Shown here: piece after piece, positions 34,084 through 42,446 of the stretch
Numbering within the stretch: the stretch's first letter is position 1
How the letters are laid out: the number at the start of each line of letters is the position of its first letter
Assembly: GCA_020853705.1 (NCBI GenBank)
Contig: JADYYK010000227.1
Span: 1 to 64,000, forward strand
From: Deltaproteobacteria bacterium
Lineage (GTDB): Bacteria; Myxococcota_A; Polyangia; Haliangiales; JADYYK01
Direction: 5' to 3'
Length of the DNA stretch: 64,000 nucleotides
Notes under the pieces: generated by a model
The model's database searches: none
What the model was told of the DNA's origin: nothing
What the model saw: the letters and a program-made list of their open reading frames with translations, nothing else
Made by a program: the position numbers and the translations under genes

Positions 34084-34784
34084 CAGCCGCGCGGCCTCGG
34101 CGGGGGCGGCGGCACCACGCGCAGCGAGACGACCTCGCCGGTCCACAGACCGACCACGGCGCGCCAGGGCAGCGTGGTCGCGGGGCGCACGTTCAGCTCG
34201 ATGGTGCCATTTTCGCTGCTGCGACCGCTGTTGCCCTCGGTGCTCAGCCCCTGGGCGGCGGCCTCGGTGCGCGCCCGCTCGGCGGCGGCCTCCTCGGTCA
34301 GCGCGGCGGCAGGGGCCGGCCCCATCAGGAGGACCTCGGTGTGCTCGTAGTCCCCGGCGATGGCCCACAGCCGGCCGCCGAGGACGCCCTCGGCGTAGAT
34401 CTCCTCCTCGGTGCGCACCTCGACCTCCAGCTTCTCGGCGCCCTTGCCCAGCACGAAGCCGTAGATCCCCAGCGTGCTCCCGTCGACCGCGTGTTTGTGG
34501 TTGCGATAGGCGAGCAGGATGGTGGTGCCATCGCGCGCGGTCACGGTGGTGCCCTCCTCCAGCAGCAGGCGCTCGCCGCCGCGGCGGGGCAGGCCGACCC
34601 ACGGCAAGGTGCGCGGGGGCAGGGCGGCGTCGGGGGCGGGCGCGGCGACGGCCACGGCGGCGTCGAGGCTGGCCGACGTCGTGGGGGCCGGGGTCGGCGT
34701 CGCGGCGGACACGCCGGGCGCAGGTCGGCTCGGCCTGGGTTGACAACCCATCAAGAGGAGCGCGCACAGCAGCAGGGCCCGCAT
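34083..34784 (-). CDS. Lipoprotein, unknown function
   Basis: 233 aa. Short lipoprotein signal MRALLLCALLLMGC, Thr/Ala/Pro linker, then an FtsX-like or SH3-like beta-rich domain (LLEEGTTVTARDGTTILLAY, ...GIYGFVLGKGAEKLEVEV) and a Pro-rich end. First gene of the operon with the PhyH protein. No family recognised. Confidence 0.65.
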   Translation of the reverse strand: MRALLLCALLLMGCQPRPSRPAPGVSAATPTPAPTTSASLDAAVAVAAPAPDAALPPRTLPWVGLPRRGGERLLLEEGTTVTARDGTTILLAYRNHKHAVDGSTLGIYGFVLGKGAEKLEVEVRTEEEIYAEGVLGGRLWAIAGDYEHTEVLLMGPAPAAALTEEAAAERARTEAAAQGLSTEGNSGRSSENGTIELNVRPATTLPWRAVVGLWTGEVVSLRVVPPPPPRPRG

Positions 34785-34855
34785 GGGCAGATTGTCGCAC
34801 GAAGCACCGATCGATCTGGCGCGCTGGCGCGTATACAGCTAGAACTTTGCGACTC

Positions 34856-34957
34856 ATGCGCTTCTTCGTCTCCTCATCATCAGCGTCGTCATCAGCGTCA
34901 GCAGCGGCACGGTCGTGCCGCGCGGTGTCGTCACGCGTGAATGAGGCCACGAACTAG
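34856..34957 (+). CDS. Short Ser/Ala-rich ORF upstream of EF-Tu paralogue (possible leader peptide)
   Basis: 33 codons beginning [18 protein letters not shown]. Eleven of 33 residues are Ser and seven of those use TCA, a codon that should be scarce in this GC-rich genome. The stop lies 22 bp before a strong intrinsic terminator that separates it from the EF-Tu-like gene. No good ribosome site or promoter is visible, so translation is uncertain. The interval 34785-35088 holds nothing else beyond this and the terminator. Confidence 0.35.
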   Translation: MRFFVSSSSASSSASAAARSCRAVSSRVNEATN

Positions 34958-34979
34958 CTGATTTTCAGCGATTTCCGGG

Positions 34980-35017
34980 GCCCCTTCGGCGAACGACCGA
35001 GGGGGCTTCTTCATTTT
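34980..35017 (+). terminator. Intrinsic terminator upstream of EF-Tu-like gene
   Basis: 10-bp stem GCCCCTTCGG / CCGAGGGGGC (one G-U pair), 7-nt loop, followed by a T-rich TTCTTCATTTT. Orientation fits plus-strand transcription. No plus-strand gene other than the 33-codon ORF precedes it within 1.7 kb, so it may attenuate the EF-Tu-like gene. Confidence 0.8.
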
Positions 35018-35088
35018 CGGGCCTCGGATTCCCTCGGCGTCGCCAGCACTGGGCCAGCCCGGCCCGCCATCCGTCAGAGGAGGATCAA

Positions 35089-36273
35089 ATGGGCAAGCTG
35101 CACGTCAACGTCGGAACCATTGGCCACGTCGATCACGGCAAGACCACGCTCACCGCTGCGCTGACCCAGGTCATGGGCGCGCTGCACGGTGGTCGCGCCT
35201 GGGGCTTCGAGCAGATCGACAGCGCACCCGAGGAGCGCACCCGTGGCATCACCATCAACCTGGCGCACGTCGAGTACGAGTCGGCGACGCGCCACTACGC
35301 GCACATCGACTGCCCTGGGCACGCCGACTATGTGAAGAACATGATCACGGGCGCCTCGCAGATGGACGGCGCCATCCTGCTGGTCGACGGCTCGCAGGGG
35401 CCGCAGGAGCAGACCCGCGAGCACGTGCTGCTGGCGCGCCAGGTCGGCGTCGAGCGCGTGATCGTGTTCATCAACAAGGCCGACGTGGCCGACCCCGAGC
35501 TGCTGGAGCTGGTCATGCTGGAGACCGAGGAGCTGCTGCGCGCCAATGGCTTCACCGGTTCGCCGGTGATCGTGGGCTCGGCGCTGCGTGCGCTGGAGGC
35601 CATGGGCGCCGGCAAGGCGGCCGCGGCGAGCGATCCACGCACGCAGTGCATCCGCGACCTGGTTGCGGCGCTGGACAGCCACGTGCCCGATCCGGTGCGT
35701 GACTTCGCCTCGCCGTTCCTGATGGCCATCGAGCAGGTCTGCACCATCGAGGGCCGCGGCACCGTGGTCACCGGGCGCGTCGGGCGTGGCGTGCTGCCGG
35801 TGGGCGCCACCGTCGAGGTCATCGGCCTCGACGACGGCGACCGTCCACGTCCCGTCGTGGTCACCGGCATCCAGTCGTTCCACAAGGAGCGGGTGGAGGC
35901 ACGCGCGGGTGACAACGTCGGCCTGCTGCTGCGCGGCATCAAGCGCGACGAGGTCGTGCGTGGCCAGGTCGTGACCATGCCGGGTGCGGTGCAGCCGCAC
36001 GCGGAGGGCGACGCCGAGCTGTACGTACTGCCCGCCAGCGAGGGCGGTCGGCGCACGCCGTTCGGCAGCGGCTACACCCCGGTGTTCTTCTTCGGGGCCA
36101 TCGACGTGACCGGGACCATCGCGGTGGCCGAGGATGCCCTGGTGCTGCCGGGGTCGCGGGCGCGCATCGGCTTCCGGCTGTGGCGCCCGGTCGGCATCGA
36201 GGCCGGCATGCGCTTCGCCCTGCGTGAGGGCGGCAAGACCGTCGGCGCCGGTTTGATCACCGCAGTGAGGTAG
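35089..36273 (+). CDS. tuf: Divergent elongation factor Tu paralogue
   Basis: 394 aa. All GTPase motifs are intact: [17 protein letters not shown] and GSAL, plus RGITI in switch I. Domains 2-3 align with EF-Tu ([21 protein letters not shown]), but with unusual changes. By E. coli numbering, Tyr160 is Asn, Arg327 Thr, Gln329 Val, Arg333 Gly, Thr334 Ala and Arg262 His; the usual N-terminal segment before HVNVGT is shortened. Several of these are sites of kirromycin or pulvomycin resistance mutations. A strong AGAGGAGG ribosome site sits 5 bp before the ATG. It stands alone, not next to fusA, tRNA or ribosomal genes, so it is probably an accessory copy. Confidence 0.92.
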   Translation: MGKLHVNVGTIGHVDHGKTTLTAALTQVMGALHGGRAWGFEQIDSAPEERTRGITINLAHVEYESATRHYAHIDCPGHADYVKNMITGASQMDGAILLVDGSQGPQEQTREHVLLARQVGVERVIVFINKADVADPELLELVMLETEELLRANGFTGSPVIVGSALRALEAMGAGKAAAASDPRTQCIRDLVAALDSHVPDPVRDFASPFLMAIEQVCTIEGRGTVVTGRVGRGVLPVGATVEVIGLDDGDRPRPVVVTGIQSFHKERVEARAGDNVGLLLRGIKRDEVVRGQVVTMPGAVQPHAEGDAELYVLPASEGGRRTPFGSGYTPVFFFGAIDVTGTIAVAEDALVLPGSRARIGFRLWRPVGIEAGMRFALREGGKTVGAGLITAVR

Positions 36274-36291
36274 TTCATCGAGTCCATCTGG

Positions 36292-36319
36292 GCCCGCCTC
36301 CCGTGACGGGGAGGCGGGC
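36292..36319. terminator. Strong intrinsic hairpin between tuf paralogue and convergent gene
   Basis: 11-bp perfect stem GCCCGCCTCCC / GGGAGGCGGGC with a 6-nt loop, 18 bp after the tuf stop and 3 bp beyond the end of the convergent lipoprotein gene. The downstream tract is only moderately T-rich. It is probably a bidirectional terminator. Confidence 0.75.
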
Positions 36320-36321
36320 TC

Positions 36322-36717
36322 TCACTTCTGGTCGGTGCAGGTGCAGCTGGGATCAGCCGGCCTGGGCGCGCAGATGCCGTCGCACACGATCTCGGCGTCG
36401 AACACGGTGGCGCACTGGCTGTCCACGCACCACTGGGCGATCTTGGCGCGCAGCGGGGTGTCGCCCCAGAACTTGTGTCGCACGCTGTAGCTGCCGTCGC
36501 CGTTCGGGGTGCCCAGGCCGCAGTCGTAGACGCAGCCGCACTCTCGCGCGACCACGGGCAGACAGCGCGTCAGGTCGGCGTCGGGCGCGGGTGGCGGTGC
36601 AGTGACCACCGGCAGCGGGGCCGGTGACACCGGGTCGGGCTTGGTCGCCCGTGGGCTGCGCGTACACGCGGAGAACGCGGCGGCCATCAAGAACAGCCCG
36701 GTGAGTGGCCTGTACAT
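36322..36717 (-). CDS. Cys-rich lipoprotein, unknown function
   Basis: 131 aa. Lipobox FSAC (Cys18), Pro-rich linker, then a mature domain with ten Cys in knots (CGCVYDCG, CVDSQCATV, CDGIC, CTC). Disulfide-rich myxobacterial surface proteins often look like this. The ATG is only 3 bp after the stop of the PLP enzyme gene on the same strand, so it is probably co-transcribed. Confidence 0.65.
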   Translation of the reverse strand: MYRPLTGLFLMAAAFSACTRSPRATKPDPVSPAPLPVVTAPPPAPDADLTRCLPVVARECGCVYDCGLGTPNGDGSYSVRHKFWGDTPLRAKIAQWCVDSQCATVFDAEIVCDGICAPRPADPSCTCTDQK

Positions 36718-36719
36718 GT

Positions 36720-38000
36720 TTACACGGCGTCCAGAGCTTGCTTCAGATCCGCGATCAGATCCTCGGGGTGCTCGACCCCGATCGACAGCCGCACCATGTT
36801 CTCGGTGATGCCCATGCGGGCGCGGTCGGCGATGGCGATGTCGGAGTGGGTCATGCTGGCGGGGTGCTCGGCCAGCGACTCGGTGCCGCCCAGGCTGACC
36901 GCCAGCTTGAACAGCCTGAGCCCGTTCAGGAAGCGAAACGCCTCGGCCTCGCCGCCGGTGAGCTGGAACGACACCATGCCGCCGGGGGCCAGGCACTGGC
37001 GCCGGTAGATCGCGTGCGCCGGGTCGGCCTCGGTCAGCAGGCCGAGGTAGTGCACCTTCTCGACCTTGGCGTGGTCGTTCAGGTAGTCGGCCACGTAGCG
37101 CGCGTTCTTCATCTCGCAGGTCATGCGCAGCTTGAGGGTCTCCAGGCTGCGCAGCAGCAGCCAGCCGGTCCACGGGCTGGCCATGGTGCCGAGGAAGGTG
37201 CGCATGGCGCGCACCTCGGCCAGCAGCGCCTTGCTGCCCAGGCACACGCCCGCGATGACGTCGGAGTGGCCGCCGATGTACTTGGTCGCCGAGTACAGCA
37301 CCAGATCGGCGCCGTGCTGCAGCGGGTGCTGGAACAGCGGGCCCAGGAAGGTGTTGTCGACCGCGACCAGGGTGCGCCGCTCGGGCCGCGAGGTGCGCTT
37401 CGCCAGCTCGGCGCAGGCCGCGATGTCGACCAGCGCGTTGGTGGGGTTGGCCGGCGTCTCCAGGAAGATCATGCGCAGGCGGCCGGCGCCCCCGGCGGCG
37501 GCCAGGCGCGCCTCCATCTCGCTGACCGGGCAGCCGGCGGCGAAGCCCACGGCCTGGATCTGGAAGCGCGCCAGCACGTTCTTGAGGAAGTAGTCGGTGC
37601 CGCCGTAGACCGGCTCGGAGTACAGCACCACGTCGCCCGGGCTGAGCAGCGCGAACAGCGAGGTCGAGATCGCGGCCATGCCGGACTCGAACACCGCGGC
37701 GGCCTCGGCGTCGTCCCACAGCGACAGCCGATCCTCGAGCACCTCGAGATCGGGGTTGTTGAGCCGCGAGTAGATGAGGCCCATGTGCTCGGCTGGGCCG
37801 GCCTCGCGCAGGCCATAGGCCAGCTCGAAGAAGGCCTTGCCCTCCTCGGCGCTCTTGAACACGAAGGTCGAGGTCTGGAAGATGGGCACCTTGAGGGCGC
37901 CCTCCGACAGGGCCGGATCGTAGCCGTAGGTCCCCATCAGACTCTCGGGGCGCAGGGCGTGTCCGCCGATGAAGGCCTCGGGCTTGCGCGTGGGCGTCAT
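36720..38000 (-). CDS. Trans-sulfuration family PLP enzyme (cystathionine gamma-synthase/lyase or methionine gamma-lyase)
   Basis: 426 aa. Cys/Met-metabolism PLP enzyme: YSRLNNPDLEVLEDRL (cofactor region), FESGMAAI, VDNTFLGPLFQHPLQHGAD, and the PLP lysine in SATKYIGGHSD. C-terminal VSLGGTESLAEHPASMTHS is the usual substrate-loop motif. Which reaction (synthase, beta/gamma-lyase) cannot be fixed by eye. The ATG at 38000 is preferred over a GTG five codons upstream. Follows a separate lipoprotein gene by about 37 bp. Confidence 0.9.
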   Translation of the reverse strand: MTPTRKPEAFIGGHALRPESLMGTYGYDPALSEGALKVPIFQTSTFVFKSAEEGKAFFELAYGLREAGPAEHMGLIYSRLNNPDLEVLEDRLSLWDDAEAAAVFESGMAAISTSLFALLSPGDVVLYSEPVYGGTDYFLKNVLARFQIQAVGFAAGCPVSEMEARLAAAGGAGRLRMIFLETPANPTNALVDIAACAELAKRTSRPERRTLVAVDNTFLGPLFQHPLQHGADLVLYSATKYIGGHSDVIAGVCLGSKALLAEVRAMRTFLGTMASPWTGWLLLRSLETLKLRMTCEMKNARYVADYLNDHAKVEKVHYLGLLTEADPAHAIYRRQCLAPGGMVSFQLTGGEAEAFRFLNGLRLFKLAVSLGGTESLAEHPASMTHSDIAIADRARMGITENMVRLSIGVEHPEDLIADLKQALDAV

Positions 38001-38037
38001 GGCGCGAAGATACACCCCGCGCGCGGGCGCGGCCGCG

Positions 38038-38565
38038 TCAGCGGTCGTACTTGACCGAGATCATGATGACGCTCTTGTGCTCGGGGCCGGGCGCCTTGTC
38101 GCAGGTCGGGAAGCCGCCGCCGGCGGCGTCGAAGGCCTCCAGGCGCCAGCCGCCCTGGCTGATCGACAGCAGCGGCGGCTTGGTGACCAGGCTGACCTTG
38201 CAGCGGCCTGCGGCGTCCCAGTAGGGCTTGAAGACGGCGAAGCGCGGCTCGGTGAAGGCGTAGCTCTGCCAGTGGATCTCGGCGCCCTTGCCCATGACGT
38301 GCTCGTCGCACAGCTGGGTGGCGCCGGCCGGCGGGGAGAACAGGGTGGCGCAATCGTCGACGGCGGGCGGCGTGCTGGCGGTCGGGGACGCGCTGGGGTC
38401 GACGCTGGGCGGCGTGGTCGCGGTCGGCGACGCGGTCGGCGTGGCGGTCGGCGTGGCGGTCGGCGTCGCGGTCGGCGACGGCGCGAGGCCGTCGTCCTTG
38501 CTGCGCTTGCCGCCGCCGGAGCAGCCCACCACCGAGAGCAACACCAGCACAGGAAGGCGCTTCAC
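38038..38565 (-). CDS. Lipoprotein with Thr-Pro-Thr-Ala repeats
   Basis: 175 aa. Lipobox SVVGC (Cys15), then a repetitive linker APSPTATPTATPTATPTAS (about residues 28-60) encoded by a 12-bp tandem repeat (GCGGTCGGCGTG type), then a globular Cys-containing domain. Function unknown. Divergent from the aminotransferase operon. Confidence 0.7.
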   Translation of the reverse strand: MKRLPVLVLLSVVGCSGGGKRSKDDGLAPSPTATPTATPTATPTASPTATTPPSVDPSASPTASTPPAVDDCATLFSPPAGATQLCDEHVMGKGAEIHWQSYAFTEPRFAVFKPYWDAAGRCKVSLVTKPPLLSISQGGWRLEAFDAAGGGFPTCDKAPGPEHKSVIMISVKYDR

Positions 38566-38634
38566 CCCGCAATCCTACTCCATCGCGGGCGGCAGTTCGT
38601 GGCACATGCGCGCAGGCAAGTTCCGGATCTCGCC

Positions 38635-38663
38635 TTGCACGAGGCTGGCCGGGGGCTGACAAT
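38635..38663 (+). promoter_or_regulatory. Possible promoter of the 11-gene operon
   Basis: TTGCAC - 17 bp - GACAAT ends 6 bp before the GTG start of the first aminotransferase. If used, the transcript would begin at or near the start codon (leaderless). Four of six bases match consensus in each box, so support is modest. Confidence 0.35.
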
Positions 38664-38669
38664 CCAGCC

Positions 38670-40043
38670 GTGTCGGCCGCCGGGGACAGCCTTGTCACGC
38701 CTGCGCGCAAGGCCGCGCCGCCCGGGCTGCCCAGCCTGCCCAGCCTGAGCGACGGCTATCAGGCCTTCCGCGACTTCGTGAACCCGCTGCTGGCGGCGCG
38801 CGCCGAGCTGATGGGCGAGCCCTGGCAGCTCGTGCGCGTGGCGGGCGACGGGCGCCTGGTCGATGTCGACGGGCGCCTGGTCGAGGATCTACTGGCGGGC
38901 TGGGGCACCCAGGCGTTCGGGCACCGGCCGGCGGCGATCGAGCGCGCGCTGACGGCGTTCCTGGCCGGGGATGCGCCGTCGTACTACCCGTCGTCGGTCA
39001 GCCCGTGGGCGGGGCTGCTGGCGCGGGCGCTGTGTCAGCGCGTCGGTGCGGGCGGGTACGACGCCGCGTTCTTCGCCAGCGGGGGCACCGAGGCGGTCGA
39101 GGCGGCGCTCAAGCTGGCGCGCGCGGCGACCGGGCGGCCGCGCATCCTGGCACTCGAGGGCGCCTTCCACGGCTGCACCTACGGCAGCCTGGCCATGATG
39201 CACGACGGAGCCTACCGGGCGCCGTTCGGGCCCGCGCTGCCGCTGGTGGATCGGCTGCCCTTCGACGATGTGGCCGCGCTGGAGCGCGCGCTCGCGGGTG
39301 GTGACGTGGCCGCGGTGGTGGTCGAGCCGATCCAGGTCGAGGCCGGCGTGCGAGTGCTGAGTGCCGAGTATGTAGCGGCGCTGGGCGAGCTGACCGCGCG
39401 CGCGGGGGCGCTGCTGGTGGCCGACGAGATCCAGACCGGGCTGGGGCGCACCGGGCGCATGCTGGCCAGCGACGGCTGGCCGCGGCGACCCGACGTGGTG
39501 ACGCTGGGCAAGGCGCTCGGCGGTGGGCTCATGCCGGTGTCCGCGGTATTGACAAGGCGTCAAGTCTTTGCAGCGGCATATGGCACCCATGCGACGGCGG
39601 AGTCGCACGCGTCGACGTTCTCCGGGAACGCGCTGGCGTGCGTGGCGGCGCTGGCGGGGCTGGAGCTCCTGAGCGACGAGCTTTTGCAGCGCGTCGCCGT
39701 GGTGGGCGCACGCTGGCGGGCGGCGCTGGCGGCCCGGCTGGCCGGGCTGCCGCTGCTGGGCGACGTGCGTGGCGAGGGGCTGCTGGTCGGCATCGAGCTC
39801 CGCGACGTCGAGCATCCCTGGCTGAGCTTCGAGTATCTCGGGCTGCCCGAGCTGGGCGGACGCTCGGCGGCTGGCCTCATGCTGGTGCACCGGCTGTTCC
39901 GGGCCGGGTATGGCACCGGGGTGTGCGGGCACGACTGGACCACGCTGCGCTTGCAGCCACCGCTGGTGATCGACGAGGCGCGGCTGGACGGCTTCGTGGA
40001 CGCCTGCGGGCGCGAGCTGGAGTACCTGTGTCAGCTGGGCTGA
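38670..40043 (+). CDS. Class III PLP aminotransferase (first of operon)
   Basis: 457 aa. Transfers an amino group to or from a terminal carbonyl; substrate unknown. Signatures: ASGGTEAVEAALKLAR, EGAFHGCTYGSLAMM, VVEPIQVEAGV, Asp252 in ADEIQTGLGRTG, and PLP Lys281 in VTLGKALGGG. Start GTG 38670. This fold includes 4-aminobutyrate, ornithine and diaminopimelate-related enzymes. It heads the operon at 38.7-48.9 kb, which encodes a second class III aminotransferase, suggesting two amination steps. Confidence 0.9.
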   Translation: MSAAGDSLVTPARKAAPPGLPSLPSLSDGYQAFRDFVNPLLAARAELMGEPWQLVRVAGDGRLVDVDGRLVEDLLAGWGTQAFGHRPAAIERALTAFLAGDAPSYYPSSVSPWAGLLARALCQRVGAGGYDAAFFASGGTEAVEAALKLARAATGRPRILALEGAFHGCTYGSLAMMHDGAYRAPFGPALPLVDRLPFDDVAALERALAGGDVAAVVVEPIQVEAGVRVLSAEYVAALGELTARAGALLVADEIQTGLGRTGRMLASDGWPRRPDVVTLGKALGGGLMPVSAVLTRRQVFAAAYGTHATAESHASTFSGNALACVAALAGLELLSDELLQRVAVVGARWRAALAARLAGLPLLGDVRGEGLLVGIELRDVEHPWLSFEYLGLPELGGRSAAGLMLVHRLFRAGYGTGVCGHDWTTLRLQPPLVIDEARLDGFVDACGRELEYLCQLG

Positions 40044-40045
40044 CG

Positions 40046-41200
40046 GTGGACCAGACCGCCGGGCAGGCGGGCTGGATCGGGGGCGCGCGCTTCGATCGGG
40101 TGGTCTTCTTCGGGTCGAGCGCGCTGGCGGCGCTGCTGGGCGGCGTGATGCTGGCGGTGCCCCGCGCGGTGGTGCTGCTGTGGTGGGCCTGGCTGCTGCT
40201 GCTCGACGGGCCGCACCTGCTGGCGACCTGGACGCGGTCGTACCTGGATCCGGCCGAGCGGCGCGCGCGCGCGGGCCTGCTGTGGGGCAGCTGGCTGTGG
40301 CTGCTGCCGGGCCCGGCGCTGTGGGCGCTGGGACGCGGGCTGGGCTCGACGGCGCCGTTCACGGCCTTCCTCGGCTTCGCGACGCTGTGGAGCTGGCACC
40401 ACGCGGTGCGCCAGAACTACGGGCTGGTGGCGATCTATGACCGGTTGGCGGGGGCCACGGCGCGGCAGCGGCGGCTCGACTGGTGGTTCGTGCATGGCGC
40501 GCTGTGGGCGCTGTTCGGGCTGTTCGTGCTGATGTTGCCGGCCAACCGCATCATCACCGGGCTGCCCGCAGAGCTGCCCGGGGTGGCGCGCGCGGCGGGC
40601 TTCGCGGGTGCGGGGCTGCTGGCGCTGGCGGTGGCTGGCTATGCGGCGCTGCGGCTGCGCGGGGTGACGGGGCGGGCGGCGCGGCCGGTGTGGTTCGCGC
40701 TGCTGCCGGTGCTGGGGCTGTATGTGTTCGCGCTGTTCGTGGTGGGGGCGTTCGAGCCGCTGGCGCCGCATCCGGAGAATCCGGAGCAGGTCTTCCTGGC
40801 CGTCGCGGTGGTCGGCGGGATCGTGCATGGGGCGCAGTATCTGGGCGTCGTGAGCGTCGTGAATCGTCGGCGGCACACGAGCACGAGCACGAGCACGAGT
40901 GCGAGTGCGAGTGCGAGTGCGGGGGCGGGGGCGCTGGTGCGCTGGCTCGCGGCGCGGCCGCTGCAGGCGTGGGGGCTGGCGGCGCTGGTGTCGGTGGCGT
41001 ACCTGGCGCTGAACGCGGCGCGTGGCACGTCGCCTGGCCTGGCGCTGCTGCCGGCCAGCTCGGCCGGGGCCGAGCTGTGTCTGTGCCTGTACTGGGGGCT
41101 GTTCTTCCACCACTACTACCTGGATCAGAAGCTCTGGCGCCCGCACAGCAGCGCGGCGCTGCGGCGCGAGCTCGGCGTGGCCGGGGAGCCTGCGGCGTGA
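40046..41200 (+). CDS. Polytopic membrane protein with conserved-looking His clusters
   Basis: 384 aa, about nine hydrophobic segments. His clusters lie at membrane edges: LLDGPHLLATWTRSYLD, WSWHHAVRQNYG, IVHGAQYLG and LFFHHYYLDQKLWR. Such motifs recall integral-membrane metal-dependent oxygenases and desaturases, but I cannot place the family. A Thr-Ser/Ala-Ser/Ala-Gly repeat loop (about 277-296) sits between two helices, encoded by a hexamer tract. The start at GTG 40046 lies 3 bp after the preceding stop; GTG 40028 is an alternative. The stop overlaps the next start. Confidence 0.75.
   Translation: MDQTAGQAGWIGGARFDRVVFFGSSALAALLGGVMLAVPRAVVLLWWAWLLLLDGPHLLATWTRSYLDPAERRARAGLLWGSWLWLLPGPALWALGRGLGSTAPFTAFLGFATLWSWHHAVRQNYGLVAIYDRLAGATARQRRLDWWFVHGALWALFGLFVLMLPANRIITGLPAELPGVARAAGFAGAGLLALAVAGYAALRLRGVTGRAARPVWFALLPVLGLYVFALFVVGAFEPLAPHPENPEQVFLAVAVVGGIVHGAQYLGVVSVVNRRRHTSTSTSTSASASASAGAGALVRWLAARPLQAWGLAALVSVAYLALNAARGTSPGLALLPASSAGAELCLCLYWGLFFHHYYLDQKLWRPHSSAALRRELGVAGEPAA
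40876..40920 (+). repeat. (ACGAGC)n / (GCGAGT)n hexanucleotide tract
   Basis: About four ACGAGC units followed by about four GCGAGT units, in frame as Thr-Ser then Ala-Ser, leading into GCGGGG (Ala-Gly). It lies in an inter-helix loop of the membrane protein. Confidence 0.9.
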
Positions 41201-41892
41201 GGCGCGCCCTGGTGCTGGGCGGCAGCGGCCATGTCGGCGCGCGCGTGGTCGAGCTGCTGGCCGCGCGCGAGGTCGACGTCACCTTCACCTATCACCGCGG
41301 CGCCGAGCGCGCCAGCGAGCTGGCCGCACGCCTGGGGTCGCGGGTCCGGGCGATCGCCGTCGATCTCGCTGACGCCGCGGCGGTGCGTGCGCTGTGCGGC
41401 GACGGGGCGGACCTCCTGGTGCACTGCGCGGTCTCGGGGGCGGCGCGCGCGCTGGCCGAGGTCGACGACGCGCTGTGGGCCGACGCCCACGCGGTCAACG
41501 TGCGCGCGCCCTTCCTGGCCGCGCAGGCGCTGGTGCCGCACATGACCCGCGCCGGGCGTGGGGACATCGTGTTCGCGGCCGGGCTCGACGCCAGCCATCC
41601 GCTGCCAGCGCCGGTACACTATGCCGCCACCCAGGGCGCGCTGACGGGCATGACGCGGGCCCTGGCCAAGGAGCTGGGGCCGGCCGGGATTCGCGTGAAT
41701 CTGGCGCTTTTCGGGCTGCTCGACGGGGGCATCGCGCGTGATCTGGCGACCCGCCACGTGGGCGACTCCAAGAAGTACAGCGCCATGCAGCGCGCCGGCA
41801 GCGCCCTGGAGGCGGCGCGCGCGCTGTGCTGGCTGGCGCTCGACAACACCTACATGACGGGCGCGGTGCTGCCCATCACCGGTGGGCTGTGA
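41197..41892 (+). CDS. SDR-fold protein with degenerate catalytic residues
   Basis: 231 aa. Rossmann start LVLGGSGHVG and overall SDR shape are intact, but the catalytic motif reads HYAATQG (Tyr142, Gln146) instead of YxxxK, and the usual Ser in the NxSS motif is replaced within VFAAGLDAS. The NNAG motif is also altered. It may bind NAD(P) without normal reductase chemistry, or act on a reactive substrate. GTG start overlaps the previous stop; it ends overlapping the next gene. A canonical SDR is encoded four genes downstream. Confidence 0.8.
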   Translation: MRRALVLGGSGHVGARVVELLAAREVDVTFTYHRGAERASELAARLGSRVRAIAVDLADAAAVRALCGDGADLLVHCAVSGAARALAEVDDALWADAHAVNVRAPFLAAQALVPHMTRAGRGDIVFAAGLDASHPLPAPVHYAATQGALTGMTRALAKELGPAGIRVNLALFGLLDGGIARDLATRHVGDSKKYSAMQRAGSALEAARALCWLALDNTYMTGAVLPITGGL

Positions 41893-42446
41893 CCCCGGCG
41901 GCGTCACGCTGGATCGGCGTCGCCCTGCTGGGCGCGCTGGTCGTGCATGCGGTGGTCGACAAGCTGCCCGGGCGTAAGCTGGCCGAGATGCTGTTCGCCT
42001 GCCACGTCTTCACCGTCATCATGGCGCTGGGCCTGCTCTGGCGCCGCCCCGCGCCGGTGCTGCTGGGGCTGACCTTCCACCTCGGCGTCGGGCTCAGCAC
42101 CTTCGTGTTCTCGGCCATCGCGCTGCGCAAGCTGGCGCCGACCTCGCTGCTGGTGCACCTCGGGCCGGTGGCGGCGGGGCTGTGGGCGCTGCGCGGGCAG
42201 CCGGCGGGCGCGCTGCCGGCGTGGACCATCCTGGCCAGCCCTGCGATCTTCGCGGCCATGCTGGTGCTGAGCCGGTGGCGCACGCCGAGGGCGCTCAACG
42301 TCAACCAGGCCCACGCGCCATGGCCGTCGCTGGCGCGCCGCTTCCCCGCGCTGTGGCAGTGGTGGAGCGCCATGGTCGGCTTCACCGCGGTGACGGTGGC
42401 GCTGGCCTGGCTCCTGCTGGTAGGTGTGCTGCCGAGGGCGTCATGA
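41889..42446 (+). CDS. Polytopic membrane protein, unknown function
   Basis: 185 aa with five likely membrane helices (starting WIGVALLGALVVHAVV and ending VTVALAWLLLVGVL). His residues occur inside or beside helices (LFACHVFTV, LTFHLGVG, LVHLGP). No family recognised. Both ends overlap neighbouring genes by 4 bp. Probably a membrane subunit or electron-transfer partner of the operon's oxygenase, by position only. Confidence 0.7.
   Translation: MTPAASRWIGVALLGALVVHAVVDKLPGRKLAEMLFACHVFTVIMALGLLWRRPAPVLLGLTFHLGVGLSTFVFSAIALRKLAPTSLLVHLGPVAAGLWALRGQPAGALPAWTILASPAIFAAMLVLSRWRTPRALNVNQAHAPWPSLARRFPALWQWWSAMVGFTAVTVALAWLLLVGVLPRAS

Noticed and set aside
34785-35088. tRNA genes expected beside a tuf gene
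   Set aside because: No T-loop (GTTCGA) or cloverleaf arms are visible; this copy is isolated.
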